64,000 nt of DNA, taken from contig NZ_CP032486.1 of NCBI RefSeq assembly GCF_006542335.1, positions 1 through 64,000 of the forward strand. The letters run 5' to 3'. Both the position numbers and the translations under genes were made by a program. This DNA is from Neokomagataea tanensis (GTDB taxonomy: Bacteria; Pseudomonadota; Alphaproteobacteria; Acetobacterales; Acetobacteraceae). The notes under the pieces were generated by a model. The model saw only the letters and a program-made list of their open reading frames with translations, had not been told where the DNA came from and ran no database searches. Below are positions 63,391 through 64,000 of the stretch, one piece after another (the first letter of the stretch is position 1; the number at the start of each line of letters is the position of its first letter).

Positions 63391-64000
63391 CTCTGTTGCA
63401 AAGTTCCGCTTGAGTCGCGTGGGCCCCGTTTATTTCGATTTTCAAACGGTTTAGAAGCTGAATTGTCTTTCGATGAGACGCACTTCTCCCATGATACCCT
63501 CTTGGAACTGGAAGAGTTCAGCTTGTCCCTTTTTCAAGGCGCATAACCTCGAAGCCTTTAATGGTTGCATAAGCGGTTTTCAGGCTTCTCCCACCTTCTC
63601 AGTCCGTTTAAAGCTTTGCTCAAAAAGCGTTTGGTCGCCTTAGCGCTTCGGGTCGGCGAGAGGAAGAAATCAATCGTATCACCGCCTTTGCCGACAGCAC
63701 GGTACAGATAAGTCCATTTTCCTTTGACCTTAATGTAGGTCTCATCAACTCGCCAGCTGCTGGAAAACCCCGGGTGTTTCCAATACCAGCGGGGGCGTTT
63801 TTCCATCTCGGGTGTATACCTCTGAACCCAGCGGTAGATCGTTGAATGATCAACGCTCACACCGCGTTCACAGAGCATGGTTTCAAGGTCGCGGTAACTA
63901 ATCCCATACCGACAATACCAGCGCACTGCCCATAGGATCACTTCACCACAAAAATGACGGCCCTTGAAATCACGCATCTACCAAGCCCTACGCTAACACC
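63391..64000 (-). mobile_element. IS6 type A copy, internally deleted, runs off the window
   Basis: The plus-strand left edge CTCTGTTGCAAAGTTCCG lacks its first two bases, replaced by the IS110 copy. The transposase (63977 down to about 63590) keeps the N-terminal half with VDETYIKVKGKWTYLYRA, then jumps after RRWEKPE to the 3' region. AAGCCTGA occurs at both joints in intact copies, so this is another short-repeat deletion. The other end lies beyond the window. Confidence 0.85.

Overview
The window looks like part of a plasmid, or a plasmid-derived accessory region, from an acetic acid bacterium (Acetobacteraceae, for example Acetobacter, Gluconobacter or Komagataeibacter). The evidence is a RepC-type initiator next to an HU-like gene (58.5-60.6 kb), AIDA-repeat/Hint-domain surface proteins of the kind common in that family, alphaproteobacterial kdp and metal-efflux operons, and a very high insertion-sequence load. 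No rRNA, tRNA or CRISPR array was seen. The genus is inference from gene style, not from a search.

Layout. 0-4.5 kb: a UdgX-type uracil-DNA glycosylase cut by the window edge, a short unknown gene, an IS6 relic, a short-chain dehydrogenase and an IS3 relic. 4.7-13.6 kb: an export and surface island with a secreted protein, a TpsB/FhaC-type outer-membrane transporter, a DUF3298-like secreted protein and, on the other strand, two Hint-domain proteins, one with a long AIDA-like repeat region. 13.9-19 kb and 36.8-41 kb: nested, broken insertion sequences with tails of secreted-toxin genes and their likely immunity genes between them; one toxin-tail/immunity module occurs in both places in inverted orientation. 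19-28.6 kb: an outer-membrane porin divergent from a complete potassium-uptake operon (small ORF, kdpF, A, B, C, D, E). 29.3-36.8 kb: an RND heavy-metal type efflux operon (outer-membrane factor, adaptor, pump) with its own two-component system. 41.5-43 kb: two toxin-antitoxin pairs. 43-54 kb: small metabolic and regulatory cassettes separated by IS relics. 54.6-61.5 kb: plasmid maintenance (ParA-like fragment, RepC, HU, WGR protein). 61.6-64 kb: a type IIL restriction-modification gene fragment cut by an IS110 copy, then an IS6 copy running off the window.

How it works together. Three IS groups shape the region. Type A is IS6 family with GGCCCTGTTGCAAAG ends, type B is a different IS6-like element of 797 bp with GGTGATGTCAC ends, and the third is an IS110 element present twice as an apparently identical 1408-bp inverted repeat. 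Many type A copies are internally deleted at short repeats, and many genes end exactly at an IS end. The intact cargo suggests survival under ionic and metal stress (Kdp, RND efflux), surface display and interbacterial competition.

Best candidates for something new: (1) a duplicated lysozyme-fold toxin tail next to a periplasmic protein with an Ivy-like CxPxxC loop; (2) a second toxin-tail/membrane-immunity pair; (3) an IS110 element that seems to target the terminal inverted repeats of IS6-type elements and carries an in-frame amber codon in both copies; (4) a TpsB transporter with no classical TpsA, beside AIDA-Hint proteins.
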